NCBI GenBank assembly: GCA_014529385.2
Contig: CM043950.1
Span: 157,679,545-157,743,544 of the forward strand
Source of the DNA: Adiantum capillus-veneris
Taxonomy: Eukaryota > Streptophyta > Polypodiopsida > Polypodiales > Pteridaceae
DNA length: 64,000 bases
Direction: 5' to 3'
The translations under genes and the position numbers were made by a program. The notes below the pieces were generated by a model. It was not told the DNA's origin. It ran no database searches and saw nothing but the letters and a program-made list of their open reading frames with translations. The first letter of the stretch is position 1. Each line of letters begins with the position of its first letter. Shown here piece after piece: positions 20,198-32,945 of the stretch.

Positions 20198-20896
20198 CTT
20201 AAAACGTGAGGAATGTATCCTAGAGAGGGTTATAGAGGATAAGGACTATATCCCAAAACCATTTCCTGAAGAAGAGTTAGAGCCTTTTGGATGGGAACAC
20301 ATCTTGGCTACTCTGGACGTGTGCGCCGTGGAGGATGCTCCCACAACAAAGTTTTGTGATGAAAATGGCTATGATGTCGTTCCTTATTTTGCAGTGAGTG
20401 TAATTCAAGAAAACTAAGAGAACCAGACATCAACAAGCTCTCGAAATAAGGAGCAAACAAAGAAATGTGGAGAATCAAAAGATGATGAAGACGACGAGTT
20501 CTATGACTCTGTAGAACACTTCGAGCTTCCAGAAGATCAACGACCTGGGAATCAATGTCATCGCTACACGCATCAAAAGTGGATTCCAAAGTCCTCGGTG
20601 AAGACACAGCCACCACAAGCATCCTCATACATGGATACTAATAAGTATGCAAAGAGCTAGGAGGAATAAGACTAGGGCAACGAGCTAACAATGCTCTAAT
20701 CAATGGGCTAGAAAAGTCCTCCAAGAAACTACCACCCACGAGCAAACAGACAGTAACTTTCCACTACCAGCCAAAAAATAAAGGGAAAGTACAAGAAGTC
20801 AACCTTGCTAAGGATAGTAGCGATAGTGATGAATCTTACGACATCCCCTATCATCAACTCAGGCCATCACTATCACCAACCCCTTCAGCAACAACC
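20198..20896 (+). pseudogene. Post-protease linker of element B
   Basis: ECILERVIEDKDYIPKPFPEEELEPF and ATLDVC...TTKFCDENGYDVVPYF match the linker after the protease in A (codons 620-680), with stops near 20415 and beyond 20657. The RT, RNase H and integrase that follow in A are absent, so a deletion of some 3 kb relative to A lies within this stretch. Confidence 0.7.
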
Positions 20897-21451
20897 ATGA
20901 CAGGTCAAAAGAATAGGACAACAAGTCAAAGCCAAAAAGCTCGACAAATCTGGATACCAAAAAGCCAGATCGGCCAAAAACAGATATGGATCAAGAAGAC
21001 AAAGATCTCTAATGACAAATCACAAGATCCAACACCAAAACAAAAACAAGGAAAGCGTGCACGAATGGGTAAGAATATCACAAAGTCTCAAGCTTTCACA
21101 ACACAAGTTTCGGCTCCAAAGAAGTTGATTCAAGCACAAAAAAGTCAAGAATTCATTTGGATTCCAAAACAACCACGGTATCAACTTTCAAAGCCTGAAT
21201 CCCGTCACCAACCAAGCGTACAAGGGCCGAAGCAAAGACCACTGTCGACTCACACAACAAAAAGGTGGATCCCAAAGAAGTCTCTTCAAACACAAACGAA
21301 GCACGGGCAAGTATGGGTTCCCAAACAAGCGTCAGCAACAAAACAGCCAATAATCACAAAGAAATGGGTCCCAAAGAAGAACAACAAAACTGATGTCAGT
21401 GCATCGCCGCTTGAATTCTTACAATTCTTCCTACGATTACAGTACAGTTAG
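20897..21451 (+). CDS. Basic W-x-PK repeat ORF of element B
   Basis: This 184-codon ORF is strongly basic, with at least six spaced motifs: IWIPK, IWIKK, IWIPK, RWIPK, VWVPK and KWVPK. A WIPK upstream at about 20580 lies in another frame. It corresponds to 12231-12803 in A. Such short Trp-Pro-Lys repeats are of unknown function. The module is retained in an element that has lost RT and integrase, which suggests either selection or recent divergence. Confidence 0.5.
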   Translation: MTGQKNRTTSQSQKARQIWIPKSQIGQKQIWIKKTKISNDKSQDPTPKQKQGKRARMGKNITKSQAFTTQVSAPKKLIQAQKSQEFIWIPKQPRYQLSKPESRHQPSVQGPKQRPLSTHTTKRWIPKKSLQTQTKHGQVWVPKQASATKQPIITKKWVPKKNNKTDVSASPLEFLQFFLRLQYS

Positions 21452-22964
21452 AAGAGAGCAAGTCGCTTCAATCAAGCAACGATACAGGAGCTTCAAAGAC
21501 CATTAGAATAGGAAGCCTCACCAACAAATGCCAATAAGCAAATTGCTTATACCCACATCTTGCACAACATAAATCTTTTCCATGCATTCACTGTGTATGC
21601 ATAATAGGGCTACATTACAAGGCCTGCATAGGCACAACTTTTAATTGCCCAAGCACAACACATACCCTTTGCGATAGCCTATCGTAAAGGATGACTCCAA
21701 ATAGGAAGGGGGGAGGCATTCTGAATGCGGACCTAACATTATGACTATTATGCATTGAATTTTTGAGTTTTATTGTGATAAATTTTTGACGAAATTTAGA
21801 GTATATGCCCTCATAGTAGTGTTACAGAGGACTATGGAGACAAAATTCATATATGAGCCCCTAGGGACATGTGTATAGTGTACATAGCATTTAGATTTCT
21901 ATTTGAATGATTTTTCTTTTGTTAAGTTTTTTTTAAAGATTTTCTTTGTTTATTATTAAGAAAAAAAACAAATCCATAATCCACATGAAGAAAAGACTGA
22001 TGAGAGGCCTGAGCACTACAAAGAGAAGAAGGTACAGGAAAACGATGAAACTTCACGAAGTATGTCTCAACAGCCACTACAACAGCCGAAGAACTTGTCA
22101 CAAAGCAGTGTCAATAGGCAACCGACAAGTCATACAAGTCAGAGTCGAGTAGCTAAGCCACAAAATGAGTGAGGTGTTAGTCCCAAAGCTTCAAGTAATA
22201 TTCTCTGTGGTCTAAGCGTCTTAGCTATTCTAGGTACCGCTCAAGCTGGAAGAGTCGAGCATATTTACGTTGTGTCGCTCATGCTGGTATAGGTGAGCAA
22301 AAGAGTCGAAGTCTAAGTACTTAAGTCAGGTGAAGTGAAGGAGAAGGTCCAAAAGACACTCACATACTGAGCACAGTGAGATACGAGTGGAGAAACTTCT
22401 ACATTGAAAACCCTTCTTGGAAAGGTGGAAGCTATTGAGACATCTTTTGATGTCACATGTGCTAAATTTATTCCTTGAAACACCCATCATCTCCTTCTTT
22501 CACATTGCATGCTTTTGTTGAAAAATTTCTCATATGCATATAGAGTGTCCCATAATTGGCACTTGCATCAGTCACTCTTTCCGTGTTTCACCCAAGCACT
22601 CACCTTTCATGAACATGTACTTCACGTTCAACTGCTCAACTCCAATAAGAGCGTATACCAAAGGCATTTTTTTCCCACCGGGTTTTTTCCCTTTGGTCAT
22701 CCAGGTTTTAGACCCTAATCTAAAGACACCTATCACCATCCTCTTGTACATATTCCTTCTACATCAACAATAAGGAAATGCTACTCAAATCAATTGACAA
22801 ATGAATTGGAGCACCAATTTCAGATCATAGCATACTTCTCCTCAATGGCGAGTCGAAGAATGGCCTACAATGACAAAGCTGCAGACAACACTAACAACAT
22901 GATTGCACAGGAACAAAGAAGTACTCAATGACAAAGAGCAGACATAAGGGTAATCAGAGGATCT
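21452..22964 (+). other. Noncoding 3' segment of element B with internal polypurine tract
   Basis: There is no supported ORF. A 14-base purine run at 21703-21716 matches the internal tract of A. GAGCCCCTAGGGA (about 21864) and AAATCCATAATCCA(C/G)ATG (about 21970) have counterparts in A on either side of the B insertion (13241 and 24625). Sequence from about 22100 to 22960 has no counterpart in A and leads into the captured helicase fragment. Confidence 0.6.
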
Positions 22965-24526
<1,562 letters not shown>

Positions 24527-26883
24527 TCATTGGTATTTTTATAGGTTAGAATTGCTATTTTCGGGTTATTTTGGGATTTATTTGCTTTATTTTAGCCATT
24601 TTCTAGCAAAAATTATAGAAAAAAATCCATAATCCAGATGGAATTACAAAAGGAGAGACGCCTGATCAGAGCAAGGTAAAGAAGACACTTAAAAAAAAGG
24701 GACTGCAAAGGTGAGAGGGCAAAATGACCACTGTCATGAAGGGACCTCCAGCAGGAGAAATCTACAAAAATTGTAGAACTGGAGCAACGGAGGTCCAAAT
24801 CAGGAAATTTGTGAGCCTAAACCGCATCTCGCAAAAAGTTATGGCCACAGGTAAAAGATGGGAAAATTTTATGTCGGAGTCTCTATTACATATAGAGAGG
24901 CTAGGCTAGAAATCTCTCATTTGAGTCATTTTCCATTGTGTGTGAGAGAGAGAGAGCTCCCTACAGCAGTTGAGACTTCCAAGAGATCATCCATCGCGCA
25001 CGGTCACTAGATTGACATCAGATATGAGAGGTATGCTCGTCAACACTGACTCTAAGTGTTGTTTACTTCAGTTAGTCGCAAAACCTCGCTAGCATCACAA
25101 TCACAACTTGTGCACACATATGGTAGACCGGTTGTTAGGGAGACCTAGAGGCCACCAAATGGAACCAAAATTGAAAGGCACAATTCCTATAGCTTAGGGA
25201 TTAAGCCTATGACCTCGGAAAGCGTGAAGGAAGCCGCCCAGAAAACCCTAATTTCACAGGACCTGCAAAAGGGCACCTGAACCAAGGTGATCGAAAATGA
25301 GCCGAAACTCATAGGCAACAAGCCAATAACCTCGACAAACCGACTGAATGGTTAGACCATGAAGAAGTTCATCAAAATGGAGCCTAAAGTCCCTATCTGA
25401 CGGAAACTGCACAAAGCGTCACGATACTCTAACGGGCCGACCAAGTGACAAAATGACACCAAATTTAACAAGGTACATCCAAAAGAGGTCAACTACGAGA
25501 TGGAATGTATCCACTCAAGAAAAAGCTCTTCCACTAGGGCAAATTCCAACAACAGGCCAGAAAGATGTCCAAATGGTCGTTCTTGGTGATGTAAACACCA
25601 AAACAACAATTGGCTGCTTTGACGGAAGGTCAAAAGGAAATAAAAGACAGCCGGAGTCATACAATGACCAAAAGGAACAGCGACCATCACCTAAGTGGTC
25701 TACTTCGACTCCAGGACCAACTAAGTGTTGCAAACAGGGAGTACACTCTTCTAAATTGATTAAAACTTGATGTGTGTGTCTAGGAGAGCCTACTAACACC
25801 ATTGTGGTCAACTAACATAAAAAAACTTGTAAAAATGACTAAGTACTCAGTCTATCGCGATAGACTTGCTATTACAATTAGATAAGTAAAATTTTGATTT
25901 TGACTTCATGAGGGGTGCTAACAAGGAATATTGACCACCATTATCAAATCAAAGTGCAAAATGGATCTCTTTTGGCCAAGTAACCTAGTCTATCGCGATA
26001 GACTTGCTACTACAATCTTTGGGGGAAAGACTTTTTAAAATTTTCACAAGATAGTCTTGGGGAAGCACATGGAGGCAGTACACCAAATTTGGTGACAGGA
26101 TGGACTCATATGGCAAGCTGAGAAAGACATGACAACAACTCAGAGTCAGAACAGGACATCTCAAGGGCAGACATTTAAAATTCACATGTGAGAGGTCAGG
26201 CCACCTTACATCAATTAGGAGAAGGCAAACAGAGGATCACAGAGCCAAAAAATGACAAAATGAAACTAAGTCACAGTCTATCGCGATAGACTAAGCAGAA
26301 AGATACTAGGCCATCTTATAAAAAATTGGAATTAACAGTTGGCTTCAACAGGATGCAAGAGGACTACCCACTAAGTTTGAGCCCAAAACAACACAAAATG
26401 AAGGAGATAGACCAACATCTCCTTGGAAGGAATCTAGAAAAATGGGAGTTGATCCAAAAAGGGGTCACTTGACATTGATCATTTGAGGTGAAAATGGGAT
26501 CAGATCATGTGCAAGGCATGAGAAACCAACTGGTGGAGTCACAACTGCAAAATAGGATCTTTGTCAAAAGATGGCTAGTCTATCGCGATAGACTAGGAAG
26601 AAACTGCAAATGAACTGATTTTCAGTTTGGGACTATAGGGTGACCTTACATACCCTGTGAACATACACCACACAAAATTTCAAGGCATTTGGACTTGTTC
26701 TACTTCACCAACAGCATTAATTTGAAGCCGTCAGAGTCGCACAATGGAAGAGCTTGTCTATCTGCTAACATTTTACCTTAACTCATCTTGGGATTAAAAA
26801 GGCTCATCTAGATGCATGATTAAGTGGTAATCAATTTATAAGAGAAGTACTATGTTTGTACATTAACTGTTATTTGCGAATAC
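24527..26883 (+). other. Noncoding 3' region of element A with second palindrome array
   Basis: The first 500 bases continue the segment interrupted by B. A GTGTGTGAGAGAGAGAGAG stretch near 24940 resembles the GA-rich start of the LTR transcripts. Four copies of the GTCTATCGCGATAGAC palindrome follow: 25849-25866, 25987-26004, 26275-26292 and 26575-26596 (22-bp palindrome CTAGTCTATCGCGATAGACTAG). They are of the same family as the three copies in the leader. No reliable ORF is seen. Confidence 0.8.
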
Positions 26884-26890
26884 AGGATCC
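26860..26890 (+). other. Candidate 3' splice site before the 3' ORF of A
   Basis: TTAACTGTTATTTGCGAATACAG ends at 26885, five bases before the ATG at 26891. Together with the GTAAGT in the LTR it could give a spliced subgenomic mRNA. This rests on consensus and position only. Confidence 0.35.
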
Positions 26891-27772
26891 ATGGATTCTT
26901 CTCCGGGAAAAAGAAAAGGCAAGAACCTGGCAACGGAAGGTGCAATACCCTATGCACTTCTACCCAATTCACTAAAGCCAGCGACGGCCACCTGGATACC
27001 TGCAGACATGCAACAGGCAGTAGCCTTTCAGATCTATCAAGGTTCATATGTGGATGTGAAAAGAGATTTAGTGGATACAGTGATGATCCCAAAGGAGGCA
27101 GAAAATTACCTGAAAAGATCACCGCAAAGGTCATGGCTCAAAAAAGTTGGCTTGTGGAACTTTGTACCACTACCACCAGTAGGGATAGATTTCAAGAGGG
27201 TACAACACCTAATTGAAACTATCCAAGAAGATGGAACTTGCAGAGTGGCAGGCATGGATAATGAAATGATGGAGATCCAGATCACCAAGGAGATCATCAA
27301 GGAGGCATTGAAATTGTCTGATCAAGGAGCCAACATGAGAGAAAGAAGGAAAAACCTCACAGTCTACTTGCAAAAGTCCAAACTGCCTTCTTTCGAACTC
27401 ATAGCAAACCGGGAAGTAAGAGAACTGACACAGATCTACAGTCAGTGTTTGTTGAGCTACAACAAAAGACCGCCAAGATACAGTACACCACACGGGAGCA
27501 TCTCAACAACACTGACATGGGCTATGGGAATGACACATGAGTTCTATATAGATCACGCATCATATCTGTTTGAAGAAGTGACAAAGCTACGGCAGGACAG
27601 ACCAAATTACATTGCAGGAGGAGAAGTCCTAACCAGAGTAATATACCAGGCCATAGGCGCGGCAGATCAGTTGCCACCTGCTCCTCATCAGAACGACCTG
27701 CTGGTATTAAGAGAGAATATCAAAGACAGATCACAAAGGAAAGTACCGGCCTCTATTAACACCATTGGATGA
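26891..27772 (+). CDS. 3' ORF of element A, N-terminal part (293 codons)
   Basis: This is the first section of a long ORF downstream of pol. It contains VGIDFKRVQHLIETIQEDG, then an MEIQITKEIIKEALKL segment, and a conserved-looking Trp/Tyr-rich end (MGMTHEFYIDHASYLFEEV). The alternation recalls the N-terminal domain of plant transposon-associated proteins of the PMD or putative-transposon-protein type, but that is a weak resemblance. The TGA at 27770 is in frame with the next section (27812), so the two were probably continuous. There is no signal peptide. Confidence 0.6.
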   Translation: MDSSPGKRKGKNLATEGAIPYALLPNSLKPATATWIPADMQQAVAFQIYQGSYVDVKRDLVDTVMIPKEAENYLKRSPQRSWLKKVGLWNFVPLPPVGIDFKRVQHLIETIQEDGTCRVAGMDNEMMEIQITKEIIKEALKLSDQGANMRERRKNLTVYLQKSKLPSFELIANREVRELTQIYSQCLLSYNKRPPRYSTPHGSISTTLTWAMGMTHEFYIDHASYLFEEVTKLRQDRPNYIAGGEVLTRVIYQAIGAADQLPPAPHQNDLLVLRENIKDRSQRKVPASINTIG

Positions 27773-27811
27773 CGCAGGCTGGAAAGAATAACGAGAAGTA
27801 CACAAGAAAAG

Positions 27812-29308
27812 ATGGAAGAAGAAAGAAGAACTGAAGAGGAAGATGTCCGACTAAAGAAGCGGAAAGCGGAAATGGAAAACAACACCAGGTTGAAAAAGGT
27901 AGCAAAAATGGAAAGAATGCTAGAAGGATTTGTTCTCGAGAGATCTCTACGAGGCGATGTAGGCGCCACTTGGAAACCTTCTAGTAGCACTTACACACTG
28001 AGAACGAAGAATAAAAACAACCCAGCTTTTGAGTTGGACTGGTTCGAGAGGTACATCCAAGAAAGAAATGCTAGGGACGAACCAGAATTGCTACTAGAAG
28101 AGGAGGATCTCCAAACTTTGAGAGATCAGTTGAGGCCAACTTCACGAGATCAGGAAACACCACCTCCATCTCCAAGGCCAGAGACAAGTGAGAGGCAATC
28201 AACCCCACCTGCTGACTCTCCTTCGCATTCAAAAAGCTCACATCGTGATGAGAGAGTTCATACACCACCCAGTGAAGAAGAAGAAGAAAGAACAGACGGT
28301 CACCCAAACACTGGAACCATATCACAAATTGATAAAGGCAAGCAAAAGGAGGTGGATCAGACAAAAGATAAAGCTTCCTCCTCTCAAGAAATTGAGCTGG
28401 AAGCTACTATAGATGAATATTTACAGTCAATGGAGATGCTACTAAATCGAACAAGACTGCACAGTCAATGGTTAGCTAATCAGAACAGGTCCAACAAAAC
28501 GAAGTTAGAAAAAACCCATCAAGAAGTTATGAGACTGCAGGAGCAAAGAGATGACACTCTAAAACTGATCAGCATCACAGATGCTGAGATCTTGGGGCTC
28601 AAAAGCACGGTAAATCTCCTCAAGGACAATTTACAGGAGTCTGAAGATTTCAATGCCATTTGTGAAGATACAATCAACGTATTCCTTGAAGATGTGAGTG
28701 ACAGAGATGAACACATCCAAAGGTTGGAAAAAGAAAAGCAAGATGCGCTGGAGACAGTCAAAAGTTTGCAAGTCGTCATCGATGACTTACAAATTGAAGT
28801 CAAAGATTTGAGAGCAGTAACAGATATACAAGCAAGGGAAATAGAACGAGCTAAGAAACAAAAAACGTCGCTACCAACAACACCGGTAGTCCACCCACAA
28901 GAAGAAGTGGCTGCACTGAAGAGAGAGCTGGAGTTGGAAAGAAAACAACGCTTAATGATAGCCGAAAGTGCGCTTAGAGCAGAGGATCAACTACAAAGGC
29001 AAATTTTGGACTTACAAAGTGAACAACAACAAGGACCAGCTCCTGACACTGAAATAGAAATCATTGTTTCCAAATCACTCAGGGAGGAAAATGAAAATTT
29101 TCACATCAGGGTAAAAGAGTTAGAGGAGTCTGCAGCTCAAAAAGCAATGGAATTTCAAGCTCTCCAAATCAATAGTAGAACAATGGTTGTGCAAATCGCA
29201 AGTCTACAAACTGCAAGGCAAAACCAAGGACAGGTACGAGTGCACCTGGAGCAAGCAGCCACGGATTTGGCTGGACTCACCGAAATATATGTGGGTCAAG
29301 ATGACTAG
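27812..29308 (+). CDS. 3' ORF of element A, coiled-coil part (498 codons)
   Basis: The N-terminus is highly charged (EEERRTEEEDVRLKKRKAEM) and is followed by a Pro/Ser/Glu-rich low-complexity stretch (residues about 105-190). Long heptad-like coiled coils then run from about residue 205 to 340 and 365 to 490. It lies in the same frame as 26891-27772. The TAG at 29306 is followed by another 30 open codons, and then the frame shifts to 29404. Coiled coils at this place could mediate multimerisation. No enzymatic motif is visible. Confidence 0.65.
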   Translation: MEEERRTEEEDVRLKKRKAEMENNTRLKKVAKMERMLEGFVLERSLRGDVGATWKPSSSTYTLRTKNKNNPAFELDWFERYIQERNARDEPELLLEEEDLQTLRDQLRPTSRDQETPPPSPRPETSERQSTPPADSPSHSKSSHRDERVHTPPSEEEEERTDGHPNTGTISQIDKGKQKEVDQTKDKASSSQEIELEATIDEYLQSMEMLLNRTRLHSQWLANQNRSNKTKLEKTHQEVMRLQEQRDDTLKLISITDAEILGLKSTVNLLKDNLQESEDFNAICEDTINVFLEDVSDRDEHIQRLEKEKQDALETVKSLQVVIDDLQIEVKDLRAVTDIQAREIERAKKQKTSLPTTPVVHPQEEVAALKRELELERKQRLMIAESALRAEDQLQRQILDLQSEQQQGPAPDTEIEIIVSKSLREENENFHIRVKELEESAAQKAMEFQALQINSRTMVVQIASLQTARQNQGQVRVHLEQAATDLAGLTEIYVGQDD

Positions 29309-29403
29309 GAGGAAGAATCAGATGATCAGGAGGCCCCAGATACACAGACTGATCAACCTGGCTCCAAAGACCAAGAAATAGACGAAGATTCAGTCTCACG
29401 AGA

Positions 29404-30279
29404 TTGGAAGAGCAGAAGTTGGCCGAGCAAATGGAAAGACAATCAGAGATGATATGGTACAAGGCCATGCAACTAGAAAAGGAGATGCTACAAGGGCTCT
29501 CAAGATCAAGCAAAACAGCAACGGAGCTACGGGAGGAATGGAATGCTCCTATGTTACCCTATGCTCTGCTGAAATACGAAACTCTGACACATCAACGACA
29601 GCTCGCAAAAGAAGAACAAGTGCCAGTGTTTGAAGGAGAATTACAGGATTGGGAACAACAAAACAAGATAGTAGACAGCCAGCCAAAGTGGAGGCGTCAA
29701 TGGCTTTTGGATCACCCTAATAACCTGATCCACTTAGTCAATGCACCGCCTGAGCTGAGAAATGACAGAACTTTTTGCCCAACTCCCCGAACATACACCT
29801 ACAGCCAACATAAAGCACTACAAAGCAGAAATCCAACATGGCTAAATTATCCAGTATTGCCAGGGCCTGCAGAGGGAGAGAGAATATCCGGTTCTTACAT
29901 GGTGAAAACCCTTCAGGGTGCCATCGCAGAATTCGAAGGCTCTCCCGACCTATCCTGCAAGATGCTATGTAAAATAGCTCGAACCTTTTTGGCCTGTCTC
30001 ACAATCTTCTCAGAAAGCTGGACTTCAGAGTACATGAATACCAAAAGAAGCATCTCAGAGCTGTCATACGATCTAAGTGGGCCACCTACAGAGCTAGTAT
30101 TGTATGCCTATTTCATATGGCTAATGTTTTTGCCAAGCTACCATCTTCAAACCTTCGAAGAAGCATTTTACATAGGCTTCTTCATGTACAAGTCCAAAAT
30201 TTTTGGCCCATTAATGGCAAGCGAGCCTATGCGATATGATGAGTTTCTACATCAAATCAACCAAGAAGGACGACAATGA
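29404..30279 (+). CDS. 3' ORF of element A, C-terminal part (291 codons)
   Basis: A short helical start (EEQKLAEQMERQSEMIWYK) leads to a globular segment with several Trp and Pro. A hydrophobic stretch near the C-terminus (LVLYAYFIWLMFLPSYHL, residues about 237-254) could be a membrane segment. It ends 52 bases before the LTR. An env-like role would fit the position and the hydrophobic stretch, but no homology supports it. In frame terms it is the end of one ORF of about 1,129 codons (26891-30279) broken by two stops and one frameshift. Confidence 0.55.
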   Translation: MEEQKLAEQMERQSEMIWYKAMQLEKEMLQGLSRSSKTATELREEWNAPMLPYALLKYETLTHQRQLAKEEQVPVFEGELQDWEQQNKIVDSQPKWRRQWLLDHPNNLIHLVNAPPELRNDRTFCPTPRTYTYSQHKALQSRNPTWLNYPVLPGPAEGERISGSYMVKTLQGAIAEFEGSPDLSCKMLCKIARTFLACLTIFSESWTSEYMNTKRSISELSYDLSGPPTELVLYAYFIWLMFLPSYHLQTFEEAFYIGFFMYKSKIFGPLMASEPMRYDEFLHQINQEGRQ

Positions 30280-30316
30280 CACTAAAGACAAAGACGATCA
30301 TGTGGTGGTAGACATG

Positions 30317-30609
30317 AATTAGGAGGGGGGGAGTTGGAGCCCCATTTTTCCAACTATTGTAATGAGCCCATCTTGTAAAGCCTATCAAATTCCCATTTTT
30401 ATGTCAAAGACGTCTTATCATTTTGATCCACTTGTCTGGGTTATGTAAAGATTAATCAGTCAGTCAGGACCCATATTTGTTCCCACTTTGTAATTACGAG
30501 GAAGAGAACCCATGTACATTTTTGAGCTAAGGTGACTCAAGTATAAAAGTCACCTTAGAACAATTTAAAGATAACATTTTTGATTATTAATCCTGTGTCG
30601 TACGAGTCT

Positions 30610-30652
<43 letters not shown>

Positions 30653-31283
30653 TGAGTGAGTGTGTCTTATCCTCTTCGCTACGCGTTTCTCCCTCACCGG
30701 ATTCACGACATGACCACATCATCGCGGTAGTCTCTCCGAGAGCTATGCGCCCACGCCACGCATTCATATTTTTGAGCTGTTCGCGATCGATCCTTCATCG
30801 AGCTTGTTTTGCTTGTAAGTAACACAAACAGTGTCTGTTTTCAACAATCAAGTGCTCTATGGAAAGAGAAAGAGATATGCTACACATAGATATTCATAGA
30901 CTTAGGTTTTGCCCACTTTTGGATTATGACCTGTGAGTCTATCACGACTGTAATCGAGATAACTAGGGTTCAAATCTGGTGAGATTAGACTTATAGGTAA
31001 GTATATCCTATGGAGATGATGGTGCCTAGTAAGTTTGATGCGATTCCGAGTTCATTGGAGGTGTAAACGGTGTTGTGAGTGTTTAGGGATAGAGTGGGTT
31101 GTATTCTACCAGGGTTAGTGATTGATGCATCATGAAAGTGCGTATGTGTAGATTGGTCTTAGCTTGACAAGCTAACGAGATTGCCTACGTGCACCTATGG
31201 GTTAGTCGTGTCATCAGATGATAAGTATGTTTTCTGTGTCGTGCTTGCGAGCATGAACAGGGGAGTAGTTATACCCTAAAATA
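30317..31283 (+). repeat. 3' polypurine tract and 3' LTR of element A
   Basis: The purine tract AATTAGGAGGGGGGGAG (30317-30333) overlaps the start of the LTR (30332-31283). TATAAAA at 30542-30548 lies in the same inverted repeat as in the 5' copy. A GA run at 30610-30652 is longer than in the 5' LTR. The terminal CA has become TA. GGGAC follows at 31284-31288. Confidence 0.92.
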
Positions 31284-31288
31284 GGGAC

Positions 31289-32425
31289 TGGCTCCATATA
31301 AATCCGGTCCTCAGCTGTTGTCAATAGCTTAATTTGTCTCTCTTTTGAAGTATTGTTCATGCTATCTAACTAGGTGTTATGCTTTTTGTTGCTCTCTCCA
31401 CCCAAGCACTCTTGTTATGCTCATTAGGAATCTATTCTAATGAAATGCTCACTATGTTCATGCTATTTTCTGCTACACACAAGTTACTAGGCCATTAAAT
31501 GTTACACAGTCACAACACATGGCATGTCCCGGTGGTGGATTTTGTAGAAATCTGACAAGGATTCACATATCCCTTGATCATGGTCAAATACCTTATCACG
31601 TGGCATAGGATTACAAAGATTGAGAATGAAACATGTTGGAAAAAATAAATGATTTCATGTGGCATTGGTTCACCAAAAGAGTATTCATCAGCTTGTCCAA
31701 GTTTTTGCTTCTTGCATGCTCCGTGTCTCTAGGTAGTACATCCAATCTTCTCTTTGCCGGTATGCCCCCTTTGGATGACTTTGTCCTTGCCAAGAGTAAT
31801 AATCTTGAACCGCTTCAGAAATACACCATCTAATGTCCATGCTTTTTGTTTACATGTTGATGTGATTTTCCTTCTTGATGTCAACTGTAGTGTGCTTGAA
31901 ATAGCAATTCAGATTTTAGTTTTCCCAGCAAATGAGATTTGAGATTGCAACAAGGATGATGTTGTTTGCTTGCACCATGTCTTCCAAATTCTTTTCCTTC
32001 ATGAAAACCTGCAGTTACAATGTTGGGCTTCTTGGCTGAAAGCTTGCTCTTCAGATTATGCTAAGTGATGCAAAGAAGACTATGGAGAATGAGATCTGAG
32101 ATAGCGCTACAAAAAGGGAAATTAGAGAACAGAGATTGAAATCAGAAATAGAAAATTGGAATCAAAAATAAAAAATTGAAAATCTGCAAAAGAGAATGAA
32201 GGAAACTTTGCTTGCAAATAGTGGAGATGACTGCTGCAAAGAACAGGCGTAGGAAGAATCAAATGATGTAGGTGCAACTAATTCAGCAAGATCCCACCAG
32301 AGATGGGTGTGTGTGTGTGTGTGTGTGTGCATCACTGAACCACATCTCAGTAGTACTGGAAATGGCGAGTCTTCATCACTAAAACACCGTGATTGCCAAA
32401 GTGTTGAGGGCATACACCCTCAACA
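31289..32425 (-). mobile_element. Right part of segment C (minus strand), unidentified
   Basis: This is 1.1 kb between the 3' target duplication of A and copia D, joined to 354-891 before A inserted. It has only short ORFs, for example a 60-codon minus-strand frame at 31611-31793 beginning MARTKSSKGGIP. It contains a TG microsatellite (32307-32329) and ends in the hairpin TGTTGAGGG-CATACA-CCCTCAACA (32402-32425). I do not recognise any domain. It may be part of a decayed LTR element. Confidence 0.4.
32307..32329. repeat. (TG)n microsatellite
   Basis: Eleven TG dinucleotides lie within segment C. Confidence 0.9.
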
Positions 32426-32945
32426 GGGGCTATTACGAAAGCCTCGTTTGACCAAATGAGTGTTAGCCGTCTCATACCAAGCACTTTTTGTTGGACTATT
32501 ACAAAAGCCTCGTTTGACCAAATGAGTGTCAGCCTTCTCATACCAAGCACGAGGAGATTGCTTCAACCCATACAAAGCTTTGTTACATTTGCACACCTTA
32601 TCCTCTTGTCCTTTCTTGAAAAAACCGCGAGGCTACGTTACATAAACTCCCTCAAATTGTCACCATTCAAGAAAGCAGTAACAATGTCTGACTGATGTAC
32701 ATCCCAATCAAAATGAGCTGCCAATGCACACAGAAAATGCACATTAGTCATACGACAAGTGAGAGAAAAAGTCTCTTCATTATCTATGCCTTTTTGTTGT
32801 GCATAACCTTTGCAACAAGTCGAGCCTTATATCGATCAATCTCACCATCCGGCTTGCATTTCAACTTCTAAACCCACTTCGTACCAATGGCCTTTTTTCT
32901 AGGAGGCAAATCACATAAAGTCCATGTGTCATTTTCTATAAGTGC
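32426..32945 (-). pseudogene. RT fragment of copia relic D
   Basis: On the minus strand it encodes ENDTWTLCDLP, the KWV region and DWDVHQSDIVTAFLNG, the N-terminal half of copia RT, with frameshifts. It corresponds to 47850-48310 in copy G. A 62-bp tandem duplication (CTATTAC...CCAAGCAC) lies at the junction with segment C (32428-32553). At 32945 it is interrupted by the LTR of element E. Confidence 0.85.

Noticed and set aside
31611-31793. Histone H3-like start (MARTKSSKGG)
   Set aside because: Only the first few residues resemble H3. The rest does not, and the ORF lies in noncoding-looking segment C.
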